Source of the DNA: a bacterium
Lineage (GTDB): Bacteria > UBP6 > UBA1177 > JAKLFG01
Reading direction: 5' to 3'
Assembly (NCBI GenBank): GCA_022709425.1
Contig: JAKLIW010000008.1
Coordinates: forward strand, 85,224-149,223
Length of the DNA stretch: 64,000 bases
The notes below the pieces were generated by a model. The model made no database searches and had not been told where the DNA came from. It worked only from the letters and a program-made list of their open reading frames with translations. A program made the translations under genes and the position numbers. Within the stretch, counting starts at the first letter, position 1; every line of letters starts with the position of its first letter. This document shows, piece by piece, positions 8,167 through 18,681 of this stretch.

Positions 8167-8481
8167 CTACAGTTTCCCCAGCAGAGAGAACGATATCACC
8201 AGCGCATAGATGACCAGCGATTCGATGATCGCGAGCGAGAGGATGAGAAGCACGAAGATGCGTTTGCCCGCTTCGGGATTGCGTGCGGTCCCCTCCATGG
8301 CCGAGGCGGCCGCCTTGCCCTGACCGATGCCGCCGCCGAGCGCCGCGAAGCCGATGGCGAGTCCGGCGCCGAGGGCGATGAATCCTTTTTCGATGCCGCC
8401 CGAAAGAAGGGCAGGCGCCTCTTCGGCCAGTAACGGCATGGCCGTCAGCAGGGTGCCAAACAGTGCGAACAGTTTTTTCAT
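8167..8481 (-). CDS. atpE: F-type ATP synthase subunit c, sodium-motif type
   Basis: A 104-residue c-ring subunit that carries the coupling ion through the membrane. Residues 1-19 resemble a cleavable signal. Two helices follow, joined by the polar loop ARNPEA (66-71). The ion site has Gln54 in the first helix and Glu87, Ser88 and Tyr92 in the second. The Gln-to-Glu distance is 33 residues, as in the Na+-binding c subunit of Ilyobacter tartaricus (Gln32, Glu65, Ser66, Tyr70). This suggests Na+ rather than H+ coupling, though that is inference from the motif. It is the last gene of the atpZ-atpB-atpE operon, 16 nt after atpB. Confidence 0.97.
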   Translation of the reverse strand: MKKLFALFGTLLTAMPLLAEEAPALLSGGIEKGFIALGAGLAIGFAALGGGIGQGKAAASAMEGTARNPEAGKRIFVLLILSLAIIESLVIYALVISFSLLGKL

Positions 8482-8497
8482 GGTCTTTTCTCCATGG

Positions 8498-9181
8498 TTA
8501 GTGATCTATTTCAAGCGACAGGAGAATGTAAATAGCCGAAAGGGTCATGAATACGAATGCCTGCAACACGGCAGTCAGCAGGCCGAGGAAGAGGAACAGC
8601 GCCGGAACGCCGAGTTCCACCATCGAGGAAAATATCCCCATCATGGTGTGTTCGCCGCTGATGTTGCCGGTAAGACGCAGTGAAAGGGAAAGAATGCGGG
8701 CGAAATGCGATATGATCTCGATGGGCAGCATCAGAAAGGCGAGCCACCAGACCGGGCCGAGGAATACCTTGAAGTAACTGAGGCCGTGATGTTTGATGCC
8801 GACGTAGTTGTAGTAGAGAAAGACCGTGACGGCCATTGCGAGGTTGATCGAGAAGTTCGCGGTGGGGGCGATGAATCCGGGGATGAGTCCGAGGAGATTC
8901 GAGAAGAGGATGAAAAAGAAGATGCCGATGAGGAACCGGCTGAAGTCGGGGGCGTGTTTGTCCAGTATCGATTCGAGGAAGGTGTCGATGGTCTCCACGA
9001 GGTACTCGAATAGTGCGACATCGGTGAAGCCGCCCGTGGGGATGACGCCGTCACGTCGCCGGTAGGAGATGCGTATCAACAGGGCGGCGACGGCGGCAAG
9101 AGCGAATACGACAAGTGCCGCGACGATCGGCTCCCAGCGCATCGGTATCTCGATGATGTCGAACAGGTTTGAGCCGTGCAT
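8498..9181 (-). CDS. atpB: F-type ATP synthase subunit a
   Basis: A 227-residue membrane stator subunit that forms the ion half-channels next to the c ring. Several transmembrane helices are visible. The essential Arg lies in [10 protein letters not shown] (about Arg169), and [14 protein letters not shown] is a typical family stretch. A longer frame exists upstream but would overlap the preceding gene. The ATG at 9181 lies 4 nt after that gene's stop, so translational coupling is likely. It sits between the atpZ/I-type gene and atpE, away from the F1 genes. Confidence 0.96.
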   Translation of the reverse strand: MHGSNLFDIIEIPMRWEPIVAALVVFALAAVAALLIRISYRRRDGVIPTGGFTDVALFEYLVETIDTFLESILDKHAPDFSRFLIGIFFFILFSNLLGLIPGFIAPTANFSINLAMAVTVFLYYNYVGIKHHGLSYFKVFLGPVWWLAFLMLPIEIISHFARILSLSLRLTGNISGEHTMMGIFSSMVELGVPALFLFLGLLTAVLQAFVFMTLSAIYILLSLEIDH

Positions 9182-9185
9182 GAGA

Positions 9186-9410
9186 TCACTCTTCAGTGTT
9201 CTGGTCGTGGTCGACGAACTCACGGAGCTTCCCGAGCGTCACCCAACAGAGATAGAGTCCCGCGATGATGCCGATACCGGCCGTGACATTGGCGTCGGCG
9301 ATGCCGAGCGCCGCGTCGATCTGTTTGCCGACGAAATAGCCCAATAGGGTAAGGAAGGGTATCTCGAATGCGAGAACGAGATACACAAGCGCTTTCCAGT
9401 TCCCTTTCAT
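9186..9410 (-). CDS. AtpZ/AtpI-type small membrane protein
   Basis: A 74-residue protein with two hydrophobic segments (ALVYLVLAFEIPFLTLLGYFV and TAGIGIIAGLYLCWVTLG). The spacing and the GKQID...G loop match AtpZ/AtpI family proteins, which sit upstream of atpB and assist c-ring assembly or cation supply. The ATG at 9410 is preceded by GGAGG. The promoter at 9445-9472 makes this the first gene of the Fo operon. Family assignment rests on size, topology and position. Confidence 0.8.
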   Translation of the reverse strand: MKGNWKALVYLVLAFEIPFLTLLGYFVGKQIDAALGIADANVTAGIGIIAGLYLCWVTLGKLREFVDHDQNTEE

Positions 9411-9444
9411 CGGCGCCTCCCGCCGTGCTGACCGTACGCGGGCC

Positions 9445-9472
9445 ATCATACTCTCGCCCCCTTGAAAGTAAA
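9445..9472 (-). promoter_or_regulatory. Promoter of the atpZ-B-E operon
   Basis: Minus-strand TTTACT and TATGAT are separated by 16 nt, 35 nt upstream of the first start codon. Confidence 0.45.
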
Positions 9473-9565
9473 GAAATGCACCGGAGGTTGCAGGGCGCAA
9501 AAAAAACTTTTTCGTTACCTAAAGTTATGCTACACTAGGCCCGATCTTTGCGATAGGTGATGAAC

Positions 9566-10108
9566 ATGCTCGATTCACTTTCCAGCACCCTTGCCCGCTT
9601 CATCGAAGAGAAGTCGGGCGAGATCGTCAAACGGTGGGCGAAAAAGGTCGCCAGCCATGCATCGACCGGCTCGTTCGCGAAAGCGAATCTCGGTGTCATC
9701 GAACGGGACGCCTACGAGGTGCTCCGCGAGTTTGAACGATGGATGAGCAGTCAGGCCACCCGGACCGATATCGGTCGGTGGTATGCGGCGCAGGGGCAGT
9801 CTTTCTTCAAGATGGGGATTCCGCTGTGCGAGGTCTATCGCGCCCATATCCTGCTGAAGAACATCCTGCAGAAGTTCGTCGAGCAGGAGACGGTGCAGTT
9901 CGATTCGGCGATACAGGTCAGCATGCTCCGCGAGTTCCAGCAGAATGTCGATTTCTTTTTCGAACAGGCGTTCTACTACCTCATCCGCGGCTATGCCGAG
10001 GCGATGAACGACCGGATGATGGAACTGTGGGGCCTTTCGGATAACGACACCGTCAAGGTGTTTTTCGGCAGATCGTTCTACGGCGAGTCCAAGGGATCCG
10101 ATTTCTGA
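9566..10108 (+). CDS. RsbRD N-terminal-like helical protein
   Basis: A 180-residue, probably all-helical soluble protein. The opening (LARFIEEKSGEIVKRWAKKVAS), the central WYAAQGQSFFKMGIPLCEVYRAH region and the C-terminal FFFEQAFYYLIRGYAEAMN stretch resemble the RsbRD N-terminal sensory domain found in stressosome-type and kinase-associated proteins. No output domain is attached. Starts at 9560 and 9566 are both possible; 9566 is chosen because AGGTGA lies 5 nt before it. A weak promoter (TACACT at 9531-9536) lies upstream. A signalling role is inferred from the fold only. The stop abuts the convergent terC gene. Confidence 0.6.
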   Translation: MLDSLSSTLARFIEEKSGEIVKRWAKKVASHASTGSFAKANLGVIERDAYEVLREFERWMSSQATRTDIGRWYAAQGQSFFKMGIPLCEVYRAHILLKNILQKFVEQETVQFDSAIQVSMLREFQQNVDFFFEQAFYYLIRGYAEAMNDRMMELWGLSDNDTVKVFFGRSFYGESKGSDF

Positions 10109-11020
10109 TCATTTCTTTTCCGGTAGTAGCAACGAGATGGTTACGGTAATGGCGAGCACCGCCGCGACTGTTCCCAACGCGACGGCGATGGGCATCGTCC
10201 ACCAGTCTTCGATCAATATTTTGACGCCGATGAAGACGAGTATGACGGCGAGCCCGTAGTGCAGGAACCGGAACAGCCCCATCACCCCCGACAGCGCGAA
10301 GTAGAGCGACCGGAGGCCGAGTATCGCGAAGAGATTTGAGGTGAAAATGATGAACGGATCGCGCGAGATGGTCAGTATCGCCGGGACCGAATCGAAAGCG
10401 AAGAGGATGTCGATGATCTCGATGGCGATTAGGCACATAAGGAGCGGTGTGGCGTAAAGTTTTCCGTCGTCGCGCACCGTGAAACATTCGTCGCAGATGT
10501 CTTTTTTCAAGGGGATGACGCGGTTGAGCCAGCGGAAGAAGCGGTTGTCCATGATGTTGGACTCCTCCTCTTTCCTGAAAAAGAGCTTGAGTCCCGTGTA
10601 AACGAGGAACGCGCCGAGCAGGTAGACGGTCCAGTGGAAACGGGTGACCAGCGTCACGCCGCCGAAAATGAACAGGCCGCGTGCGAAGATGGCGAACAGG
10701 ATGCCCCAGAAAAGAACCCGGTGACGGTACTGCGGCGGCACGTTGAACAGGGAGAAAAGCACCATGAACACGAAGAGATTGTCGACCGACAGCGAATATT
10801 CGATGAGATAGCCGGTGAAGAATTGGAGCATCGGTTCGTGCCCCTTGAGGAACAGGACATAGATACCGAAAAGCCCGGCGACAAGGTTAATGCCGAGGGT
10901 GGCGAGGATCGACTCCTTGACGCGAATTTCATGGGCATTGCGGTTTATGAAGAAGAAATCGGCCACAAAGATGGCGCCGATGACAACGCCGAATACAAGC
11001 CACGGGACATAGGATTGCAT
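10109..11020 (-). CDS. TerC/Alx family integral membrane protein
   Basis: A 303-residue inner-membrane protein with about nine hydrophobic segments. Family signatures include EYSLSVDNLFVF (about residues 74-85), IEIIDILFAFDSVPAI (about 199-214) and LRSLYFAL. The conserved acidic residues of the two membrane motifs (SVDN and FAFDS) are present. TerC/Alx proteins act in metal-ion homeostasis, with Mn2+ export shown for some. The tellurite link of the name need not apply here. The ATG at 11020 is preceded by GGAGGAT, with a clear promoter upstream. No yybP-ykoY riboswitch is seen in the short leader. Confidence 0.92.
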   Translation of the reverse strand: MQSYVPWLVFGVVIGAIFVADFFFINRNAHEIRVKESILATLGINLVAGLFGIYVLFLKGHEPMLQFFTGYLIEYSLSVDNLFVFMVLFSLFNVPPQYRHRVLFWGILFAIFARGLFIFGGVTLVTRFHWTVYLLGAFLVYTGLKLFFRKEEESNIMDNRFFRWLNRVIPLKKDICDECFTVRDDGKLYATPLLMCLIAIEIIDILFAFDSVPAILTISRDPFIIFTSNLFAILGLRSLYFALSGVMGLFRFLHYGLAVILVFIGVKILIEDWWTMPIAVALGTVAAVLAITVTISLLLPEKK

Positions 11021-11044
11021 GGATATCCTCCGAAGGTCAGGGGC

Positions 11045-11072
11045 ATTCTAGCGAGGCGGCTTGGAAAAGCAA
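11045..11072 (-). promoter_or_regulatory. Promoter of the TerC-family gene
   Basis: Minus-strand TTGCTT and TAGAAT are separated by 16 nt. The predicted start lies close to the Shine-Dalgarno sequence. Confidence 0.65.
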
Positions 11073-11091
11073 GGGGCGATGGACGCCCCTT

Positions 11092-11289
11092 TCATGTCGC
11101 GTTTTTTTTATCGTCGTTCTGGTGGGGTTTTTCCGGTTCCGCCTTCAGGTTCTGGTACATAAAGTAGAGGCCCGGAAGGAAAAAGGCGAAAAAACCGATG
11201 AGCGCCCCCGGCAGATGGCCGAGCGTGAACCAGCCGACCGCCGCCGATGCCAGCGAGGTGAGAAATACGATCATTCCCATAAATATCAT
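11092..11289 (-). CDS. Small two-helix membrane protein of unknown function
   Basis: A 65-residue protein with two hydrophobic segments (IVFLTSLASAAVGWFTL and LIGFFAFFLPGLYFMY) and a charged C-terminal tail ending in Asp, Lys and Asn. The ATG at 11289 is preceded by AAGGAG at good spacing, so it is probably a real gene. It follows the F1 operon by 41 nt and may share its transcript. I do not recognise a family. A membrane role linked to the ATP synthase is possible from position only. Confidence 0.6.
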   Translation of the reverse strand: MIFMGMIVFLTSLASAAVGWFTLGHLPGALIGFFAFFLPGLYFMYQNLKAEPEKPHQNDDKKNAT

Positions 11290-11330
11290 GATACACTCCT
11301 TGGTTTAATTTCGGTGTGATCCGGTGAATG

Positions 11331-11726
11331 TCAGGAGCGGACGGGTGGAGAATGTTTGGGAGAGATATGGAGGATATCGTTCCCGCGATGGGGGAAGACC
11401 GGTTCGTCGTCGTCGGTTGTCGCGGGAAGTATCGTGACGGCGACCGTTACGATACCGGGGCGGTACGGCGGTGGCGCGGCATCGCCGCCGCTATTTTCGA
11501 GGCGCAGTGCGGAGCCTTCGGGTGTTCCTTCGCGGCTGTAGGCGGCCGCGGTGCCTTCTGCGGCGGCGGCCGGCAACAGCCGATCGGCGCCGGCGGCAAA
11601 GGCGATATTGTCGCTGAACAGGTCGAATGCCGGCGCAAGTTGCAACGACAGAAGGAGCAGGAGTTCGGCCATCGCCGTGCGCCGCAGTGCGGCAATGGTC
11701 AGAAATGTCCCGCGTATCGTTATCAT
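11331..11726 (-). CDS. Hypothetical protein coupled to atpC
   Basis: A 131-residue frame whose ATG overlaps the atpC stop in an ATGA junction, as in translationally coupled genes. The N-terminus has a basic start and a hydrophobic stretch (AMAELLLLLSLQLAPAF near residues 18-35) that could be a signal or membrane anchor. The rest is Ala/Pro-rich with an acidic patch TTDDDEP. No family is recognised. The low-complexity composition allows it to be a chance frame in GC-rich DNA, but the exact overlap argues for a gene. Confidence 0.45.
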   Translation of the reverse strand: MITIRGTFLTIAALRRTAMAELLLLLSLQLAPAFDLFSDNIAFAAGADRLLPAAAAEGTAAAYSREGTPEGSALRLENSGGDAAPPPYRPGIVTVAVTILPATTDDDEPVFPHRGNDILHISPKHSPPVRS

Positions 11727-12142
11727 GTGCTCCGTCGCGCCTTTTGCCGTTGGACGAATTTGATGCGGTTGTCGGCGCGGCGCAGATGGTCCTGCGCCAT
11801 GCGGTAGAGGAGCGGTTCCTTGCCGCGGTAGAGTTCCATTTCCTCCTGCGCTTTTTTCTTCGCCGCCATGGCGCGCGCCATGTCTATCTGTTCGGCCGTC
11901 TCCGATGCGTCGGAGAATACGGTGAGATCGTCGTTGACCAGAAAGGCGATGCCCGACGAGAGGGTGAATTCACGCGTGATGCGGTCCCGTTTGACGGTGA
12001 TGACGCCGGTGTTGAGGACCGATATGAAGGGGACATGGCGGTGCAGTACCTCCATCGTTCCCTGCGCGCCGGGGAGCACCACCGATGTCGCGTTGCCGCT
12101 GTAGACCTCGCCGGTCCGTGTCAGGATGCGGACGTTGAGCAT
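11723..12142 (-). CDS. atpC: F-type ATP synthase epsilon subunit
   Basis: A 139-residue subunit of the F1 central stalk that couples rotation and restrains ATP hydrolysis. The N-terminal beta-sandwich shows TRTGEVYSGNATSVVLPGA, GTMEVLHRHVPFIS and the SSGIAFLVNDDLTVFSD stretch (about residues 62-78). A two-helix C-terminal domain with EQIDMARAMAAKKKAQEEM follows. Length is normal. It starts 4 nt after atpD and ends in an ATGA overlap with a small hypothetical gene. Confidence 0.96.
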   Translation of the reverse strand: MLNVRILTRTGEVYSGNATSVVLPGAQGTMEVLHRHVPFISVLNTGVITVKRDRITREFTLSSGIAFLVNDDLTVFSDASETAEQIDMARAMAAKKKAQEEMELYRGKEPLLYRMAQDHLRRADNRIKFVQRQKARRST

Positions 12143-12146
12143 CGTG

Positions 12147-14469
<2,323 letters not shown>

Positions 14470-14477
14470 CGGCCGAA

Positions 14478-16034
14478 TTAGTCCTCCGCCTCGGTGTTGT
14501 CGATCTCGCGCAGAACCTCCTTGCGGAAGTATTCTTCGAATTCGGCGAGCGCCTCGCGAATGCTCCGGTCGGTATCGTCGTTTATCGCCTTCTGTTCGCG
14601 CAGGGTCGTGAGGAGCGCTTGCTGACGGTTCTCGAGGAACAGGTAGAGCTCTTCCTCATAGCGCCGCAGGTCTTCTATCTTCCAGCGCTTCAGATGCCCG
14701 TTGACCGCCGCGTAGATAAGAATGATCTGCTGTTCGACCGGGGTCGGTTGATACTGTGCCTGTTTGAGCACCTCGGTGAGCCGTACGCCGTTGTCGAGCT
14801 GGTCGCGCGTCGATCTGTCCAGATCGCTGCCGAACTGGGCGAAGGCCTTCAGTTCGCGGTACTGGGCAAGTATGAGTTTGAGCCGTCCCGCCACCTGCCG
14901 CATCGCCTTTATCTGGGCGTTGCCGCCGACCCGGGATACCGACAGGCCGACATTGACCGCGGGGCGGATGCCCGAATAGAAAAGGTCGCCTTCGAGGAAT
15001 ATCTGGCCGTCGGTTATCGATATGACATTGGTCGGTATGTAGGCCGATATGTCGCCCGCCTGCGTCTCGATGATGGGGAACGCGGTGAGCGATCCCCCCC
15101 CTTCGGCCGCCGACAGTTTCGCCGCCCGTTCGAGGAGTCGCGAGTGGAGGTAGAAGACGTCGCCCGGATAGGCTTCGCGGCCCGGGGGACGCCGCAGGAG
15201 AAGCGACAGTTGGCGGTAGGCGACCGCGTGTTTCGAGAGGTCGTCGTAGATGATGAGGGCATGTTTGCCGTTGTCGCGGAAGTGTTCGCCGATGGTGGCG
15301 CCGGAGTAGGGGACGATGAACTGGAGCGGCGCCGGATCGCTGGCGGTCGCGGCGATGACGATGGTATAGTCCATCGCGCCGTGCTGGCGGAGCTTGTCGA
15401 CGACCTGCGCGACGGTCGACTGTTTCTGGCCGATGGCGACATAGATGCAGATGACGTTGCCGCCCTTCTGGTTGATGATGGTGTCGATGGCGATGGCGGT
15501 CTTGCCGGTCTGGCGGTCGCCGATGATGAGTTCGCGCTGGCCGCGGCCGATGGGGATCATCGCGTCTATCGCCTTGAGCCCGGTCTGAAGCGGTTCCTTG
15601 ACCGGCTGACGCTTGACGATGCCGGGCGCCTTGACCTCGACCGGGCGGAATTTGCCGACCGGCAGGGGACCGCGGCCGTCGATCGGTTCGCCGAGCGCGT
15701 CGAGCACGCGGCCGATCATCGCATCATCGACCGGCACCGACATGATGCGTCCGGTCCGCTTCACCTCGTCCCCTTCGCGGATGTGCTCGTAATCGCCCAT
15801 AACGGCGACACCGACCGCCCCTTCCTCGAGGTTGAGTATCATACCGTTCACTCCACCGGCGAACTCGACGATCTCACCGGCGAGTGCATTATCCAGACCG
15901 TAGATCCGGGCGATGCCGTCGCCGGCCGATATGACCGATCCGACCTCGCGCGTCTCGAGCCGTTTCTCGAAGTGAGCGATCTTTTCGCGCAGTAGTTTTC
16001 CGATTTCCCCGTTCTTGAGCGGCAGGTCATGCAT
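14478..16034 (-). CDS. atpA: F-type ATP synthase alpha subunit
   Basis: The non-catalytic nucleotide-binding F1 subunit, 518 residues. The Walker A motif GDRQTGKT lies at about residues 172-179. The N-terminal beta-barrel region has [17 protein letters not shown], and later [16 protein letters not shown] and [15 protein letters not shown] are strongly conserved. The start overlaps the atpH stop by 8 nt, and the operon continues to atpG. Confidence 0.99.
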   Translation of the reverse strand: MHDLPLKNGEIGKLLREKIAHFEKRLETREVGSVISAGDGIARIYGLDNALAGEIVEFAGGVNGMILNLEEGAVGVAVMGDYEHIREGDEVKRTGRIMSVPVDDAMIGRVLDALGEPIDGRGPLPVGKFRPVEVKAPGIVKRQPVKEPLQTGLKAIDAMIPIGRGQRELIIGDRQTGKTAIAIDTIINQKGGNVICIYVAIGQKQSTVAQVVDKLRQHGAMDYTIVIAATASDPAPLQFIVPYSGATIGEHFRDNGKHALIIYDDLSKHAVAYRQLSLLLRRPPGREAYPGDVFYLHSRLLERAAKLSAAEGGGSLTAFPIIETQAGDISAYIPTNVISITDGQIFLEGDLFYSGIRPAVNVGLSVSRVGGNAQIKAMRQVAGRLKLILAQYRELKAFAQFGSDLDRSTRDQLDNGVRLTEVLKQAQYQPTPVEQQIILIYAAVNGHLKRWKIEDLRRYEEELYLFLENRQQALLTTLREQKAINDDTDRSIREALAEFEEYFRKEVLREIDNTEAED

Positions 16035-16584
16035 CGTGCCGTTCTCCTTTATTAAGATAGGTATTCAGCCGTCGTATCTGTCCCGCGAGTGACGCATCGT
16101 GGAGCAATGTCCCGGTGCGGACGACGATCCCGCCCAGAAGCGCCGGATCGACCGCCCGGCGTATATACAGTCGTTCTCCGAACAGACGGGTGAGGGTCGG
16201 GCGCAGGCCGGCGATATCTTCGTCGGTCAGCGGGTCGGCGGTGCGCAGTTCGATCTCGACGATCCCCTGCCGCTGGTGATACCGGCGTTCGGCCATCGCG
16301 ATGATGGCGCCCAATTCGGCGGTGCGACGTTGTTGGACCAGCGTAAAGAAGAGATTCTGCAGGAGTGGATCAATCTCTGATCGCCGCGCGATCTCGCGCG
16401 CCATAATATCTTTTTCCTCAACGGAGAAGGCGGGCGAGGCGAAAAAACGGGAAAGTTCACGGTCCTCTTCCATCAGTCGGCTCAACGCATGTCCGCTCGA
16501 AAGGATAGCCGCGGCTTCGGTCGGAGGTATCGTCGCGATCGTGTCGCACAGCGCGGCGGCATAGCGGAAAATAGAATGGCTCAT
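16027..16584 (-). CDS. atpH: F-type ATP synthase delta subunit
   Basis: A 185-residue OSCP/delta subunit that links the peripheral stalk to the top of F1. It has the usual N-terminal helical domain (RYAAALCDT) and, at the C-terminus, the family pattern [25 protein letters not shown]. Its start overlaps the atpF stop (ATGA), and its end overlaps atpA by 8 nt, as is common in this operon. Confidence 0.94.
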   Translation of the reverse strand: MSHSIFRYAAALCDTIATIPPTEAAAILSSGHALSRLMEEDRELSRFFASPAFSVEEKDIMAREIARRSEIDPLLQNLFFTLVQQRRTAELGAIIAMAERRYHQRQGIVEIELRTADPLTDEDIAGLRPTLTRLFGERLYIRRAVDPALLGGIVVRTGTLLHDASLAGQIRRLNTYLNKGERHDA

Positions 16585-17132
16585 CCCGGCCTCGCGGTCA
16601 GACGGTCGAATTCACGAACCAGTGCGCGACGCGCCGATTCATCCAGTGATCCCGCGCGCGTCTTCAGCTCGGCAAGAAGGGAGGCGATGAAGTCGCTTAC
16701 GATATTGGCGCGGCAGCGATCCGTTTCGTCGCGCAGGGTCCGCTCGGCCTCCTTCTGGATGAACTCGGCCTGTATCCGCGCATTGTTCATGATGTCGTCG
16801 TACAGGTGGATCGCCTGCCGTTCATAGGTTTCCATGAGTTGTTTCTTTTCGGCGGGAAGTCCATCCACCTTGCGCCGCAGGAAGGCGATCTCACGCTCGG
16901 CATCCTCGTAGGTGTGCTGATATTTCTCGAATTCCTCGACGATTGCCCGTTCCCGCGCATAAAAGAACGAACTGAGTTTCCGGCCGGTCAGTTTGACGAG
17001 TATCCCGGCGAAGAGGGCGAAGTTGATGAGGGCGAACAGGAGCATGATCTCGGGCTTGAATCGTCCCGCGTGTTCAGCCGCCGTCGCGATGAAAGGTATC
17101 ACTGTCAGGATGAGAGGGAACGCCCGTTTCAT
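16581..17132 (-). CDS. atpF: F-type ATP synthase subunit b
   Basis: A 183-residue peripheral-stalk subunit. A signal-like N-terminus (residues 1-19) precedes a membrane helix (IMLLFALINFALFAGILVKL). A long charged coiled coil rich in Glu, Arg and Lys follows, including KEAERTLRDETDRCRANIVS. Two b-type genes stand next to each other; this one is the second and follows the conventional b pattern. Overlaps of ATGA type on both sides indicate tight coupling with atpF' and atpH. Confidence 0.9.
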   Translation of the reverse strand: MKRAFPLILTVIPFIATAAEHAGRFKPEIMLLFALINFALFAGILVKLTGRKLSSFFYARERAIVEEFEKYQHTYEDAEREIAFLRRKVDGLPAEKKQLMETYERQAIHLYDDIMNNARIQAEFIQKEAERTLRDETDRCRANIVSDFIASLLAELKTRAGSLDESARRALVREFDRLTARPG

Positions 17133-17560
17133 GAGTTGCCTCGTCCCCAGAGGGCGCGCGACAGAGTGTCGAGCATCTCGCTTCGTTTTTCCTCCAGTTC
17201 ATCCGAGGTGCAGAGACGAAGCTCTTCGATGTCGCTTTTTTTCGACTCCACCAGATCCTGCATCTTGCGGTGCAGTTCTTCGAGATATACCTGCGACTCG
17301 GCGGTGGCCCGCGCCTTGGTGTTGACCAGCAGAACGCCGCCTTGCCGGTGGACCTCCTCGATCTCGCGGCGGTAGCGTTCCTTGAGTTCGGCGCTGGTGC
17401 GTCGCGATTCGAAGGCGTGTTCGTTCTCGGTATTGAGCATTTTCCGCCGCCGTTCAAGCACCGCGAATATCGGGGAGAGAACGAAACGGTTGAAGAAAAA
17501 GAGGAAAAAAAGGAAGAGGGCACACTGGACGAGAAAAACCGTCAGGTCGAACTGAAGCAT
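17129..17560 (-). CDS. atpF': F-type ATP synthase subunit b' (b-type, first gene of the F1 operon)
   Basis: A 143-residue peripheral-stalk subunit. An N-terminal membrane helix (FLVQCALFLFFLFFFNRFVL) is followed by the family-typical SPIFAVLERRRKML and a long charged coiled coil (residues 30-135). A second b-type subunit as the first gene is typical of operons with heterodimeric b/b' stalks, as in deltaproteobacteria and phototrophs. The promoter at 17596-17625 lies just upstream. Confidence 0.88.
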   Translation of the reverse strand: MLQFDLTVFLVQCALFLFFLFFFNRFVLSPIFAVLERRRKMLNTENEHAFESRRTSAELKERYRREIEEVHRQGGVLLVNTKARATAESQVYLEELHRKMQDLVESKKSDIEELRLCTSDELEEKRSEMLDTLSRALWGRGNS

Positions 17561-17595
17561 CCCGTTGCCTCCAAGGGCGCGCTATAAGGCTCTGG

Positions 17596-17625
17596 GCTAT
17601 AGTACTCCGGCGCGCAAAAAAGCAA
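17596..17625 (-). promoter_or_regulatory. Promoter of the F1 ATP synthase operon
   Basis: Minus-strand TTGCTT and TATAGC are separated by 18 nt, upstream of atpF'. Confidence 0.5.
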
Positions 17626-17644
17626 TTTTTTATACAACAAGCGA

Positions 17645-18178
17645 TCAGGGGAGCCGGACATCGTAGCCGGTCTGATTCTTTGAAAGGATGATCTTCCCCT
17701 GTTGGGTCTCCGGTTTTATGAATTGCCGGTCGGCGAGCGCCTTGAGCGATGTGTAGGCGGCCCCTTCGCATTTTGTCTCGGTGGTGTAGGTCACATGCCA
17801 TTCCTTTCCTACCTTGACCGGCGGATCGACCTTCGCCACGCTAAGCGCACAGACCGGCGCGGCGCAGCGGTTCTTTTCACAGACGAAGAGTTTCTTTCCT
17901 TCGTCGGTCAGGGTGATGCGCGGCATGGAGCGGTTCGCCTCCTTGATGAAGACCGACTCCTCGAAGACGAGGTACTTCTTGTCGGCCGCGATGGCGCGGT
18001 AGGTCGGCACATAACCTTCGTCGGTCATCGCGCCGAGGTAGACCGAAACGCCGGGGGCGGGCATCTTGGCGACGGTGTCGCGCACATACTTCTCGGCCTC
18101 CGCCTGCGGCAGGGCCTCTTCGGCGCAGGAGACGATCACCAGCGCGATAAGGGTTGAAAGCAGGATGATGCGGCACAT
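17645..18178 (-). CDS. Lipoprotein of unknown function
   Basis: A 177-residue lipoprotein with lipobox VIVSC (Cys18). The mature part is a small globular domain with five further Cys residues (for example FVCEKNRCAAPVCALSV) and a C-terminal strand-rich region. No family is recognised. The ATG at 18178 is preferred over the GTG at 18181 because AGGAGG is correctly spaced to it. It follows the AgmX-domain lipoprotein gene by 12 nt and is probably in the same operon, which suggests a shared envelope role. Confidence 0.7.
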   Translation of the reverse strand: MCRIILLSTLIALVIVSCAEEALPQAEAEKYVRDTVAKMPAPGVSVYLGAMTDEGYVPTYRAIAADKKYLVFEESVFIKEANRSMPRITLTDEGKKLFVCEKNRCAAPVCALSVAKVDPPVKVGKEWHVTYTTETKCEGAAYTSLKALADRQFIKPETQQGKIILSKNQTGYDVRLP

Positions 18179-18190
18179 CACGGCCTCCTG

Positions 18191-18553
18191 TTATTGTTTA
18201 TGTTCCGGTGTTTCCGAGGTGAACATGATCGGGTAGGAGAAGGTGGTGGTCTTGTTCTGATTAGTGGGCGGGAAGGAGACGCTTTTTATGACCGCGGCGA
18301 CGCAGGCGCCGACCCGATCGTCGGGAAAGGTGTTCTTCACAAGATCGGCGGCGATGACCTTCCCGGCGCCGTCCACCGCGATGGATATCTCGATCTCGCC
18401 CTTCGCCGCCGGATCGGTCCGCAGAACCTGTATATAACACAGGCTGATATCGTCCGAGCGCGGCCGGAGCTGCTGATCGAGCAGTTTGTTGTTGGACGAG
18501 GCGCAGGCGACGAGGAGCGCGCCGACGAGGGCTGGAACGATCAGTTTCTTCAT
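18191..18553 (-). CDS. Lipoprotein with AgmX/PglI (TonB-like) C-terminal domain
   Basis: A 120-residue lipoprotein with lipobox LLVAC (Cys17). Residues 38-113 follow the AgmX/PglI C-terminal pattern: CYIQVLRTDP, then GEIEISIAVDGAGKVIAADL, a Cys in the second helix (RVGACVAAVIKSVSFPP), and a closing beta strand FSYPIMF. This TonB-C-like domain is common in myxococcal gliding and envelope proteins, where its precise role is mostly unknown. The gene is led by the promoter at 18586-18614 and precedes a second small lipoprotein. Confidence 0.75.
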   Translation of the reverse strand: MKKLIVPALVGALLVACASSNNKLLDQQLRPRSDDISLCYIQVLRTDPAAKGEIEISIAVDGAGKVIAADLVKNTFPDDRVGACVAAVIKSVSFPPTNQNKTTTFSYPIMFTSETPEHKQ

Positions 18554-18585
18554 GAGGATCCTCCCGATCCATCGGTAACGGGAGC

Positions 18586-18614
18586 ACTATAGCCCGAACC
18601 TTCGCTTTTGTGAA
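18586..18614 (-). promoter_or_regulatory. Promoter of the small lipoprotein pair
   Basis: Minus-strand TTCACA and TATAGT are separated by 17 nt. Its -35 box lies 7 nt from the -35 box of the divergent HD-GYP promoter. Confidence 0.6.
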
Positions 18615-18621
18615 GAAAATG

Positions 18622-18651
18622 TTGATTTCGTGGAGCAATGCCTGTTATAGT
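18622..18651 (+). promoter_or_regulatory. Promoter of the HD-GYP gene
   Basis: TTGATT and TATAGT are separated by 18 nt. The predicted start near 18659 excludes the in-frame ATG at 18610 and supports the ATG at 18682. Confidence 0.65.
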
Positions 18652-18681
18652 CGACCGTTTTTGCATGAGGATGCTCCGATC

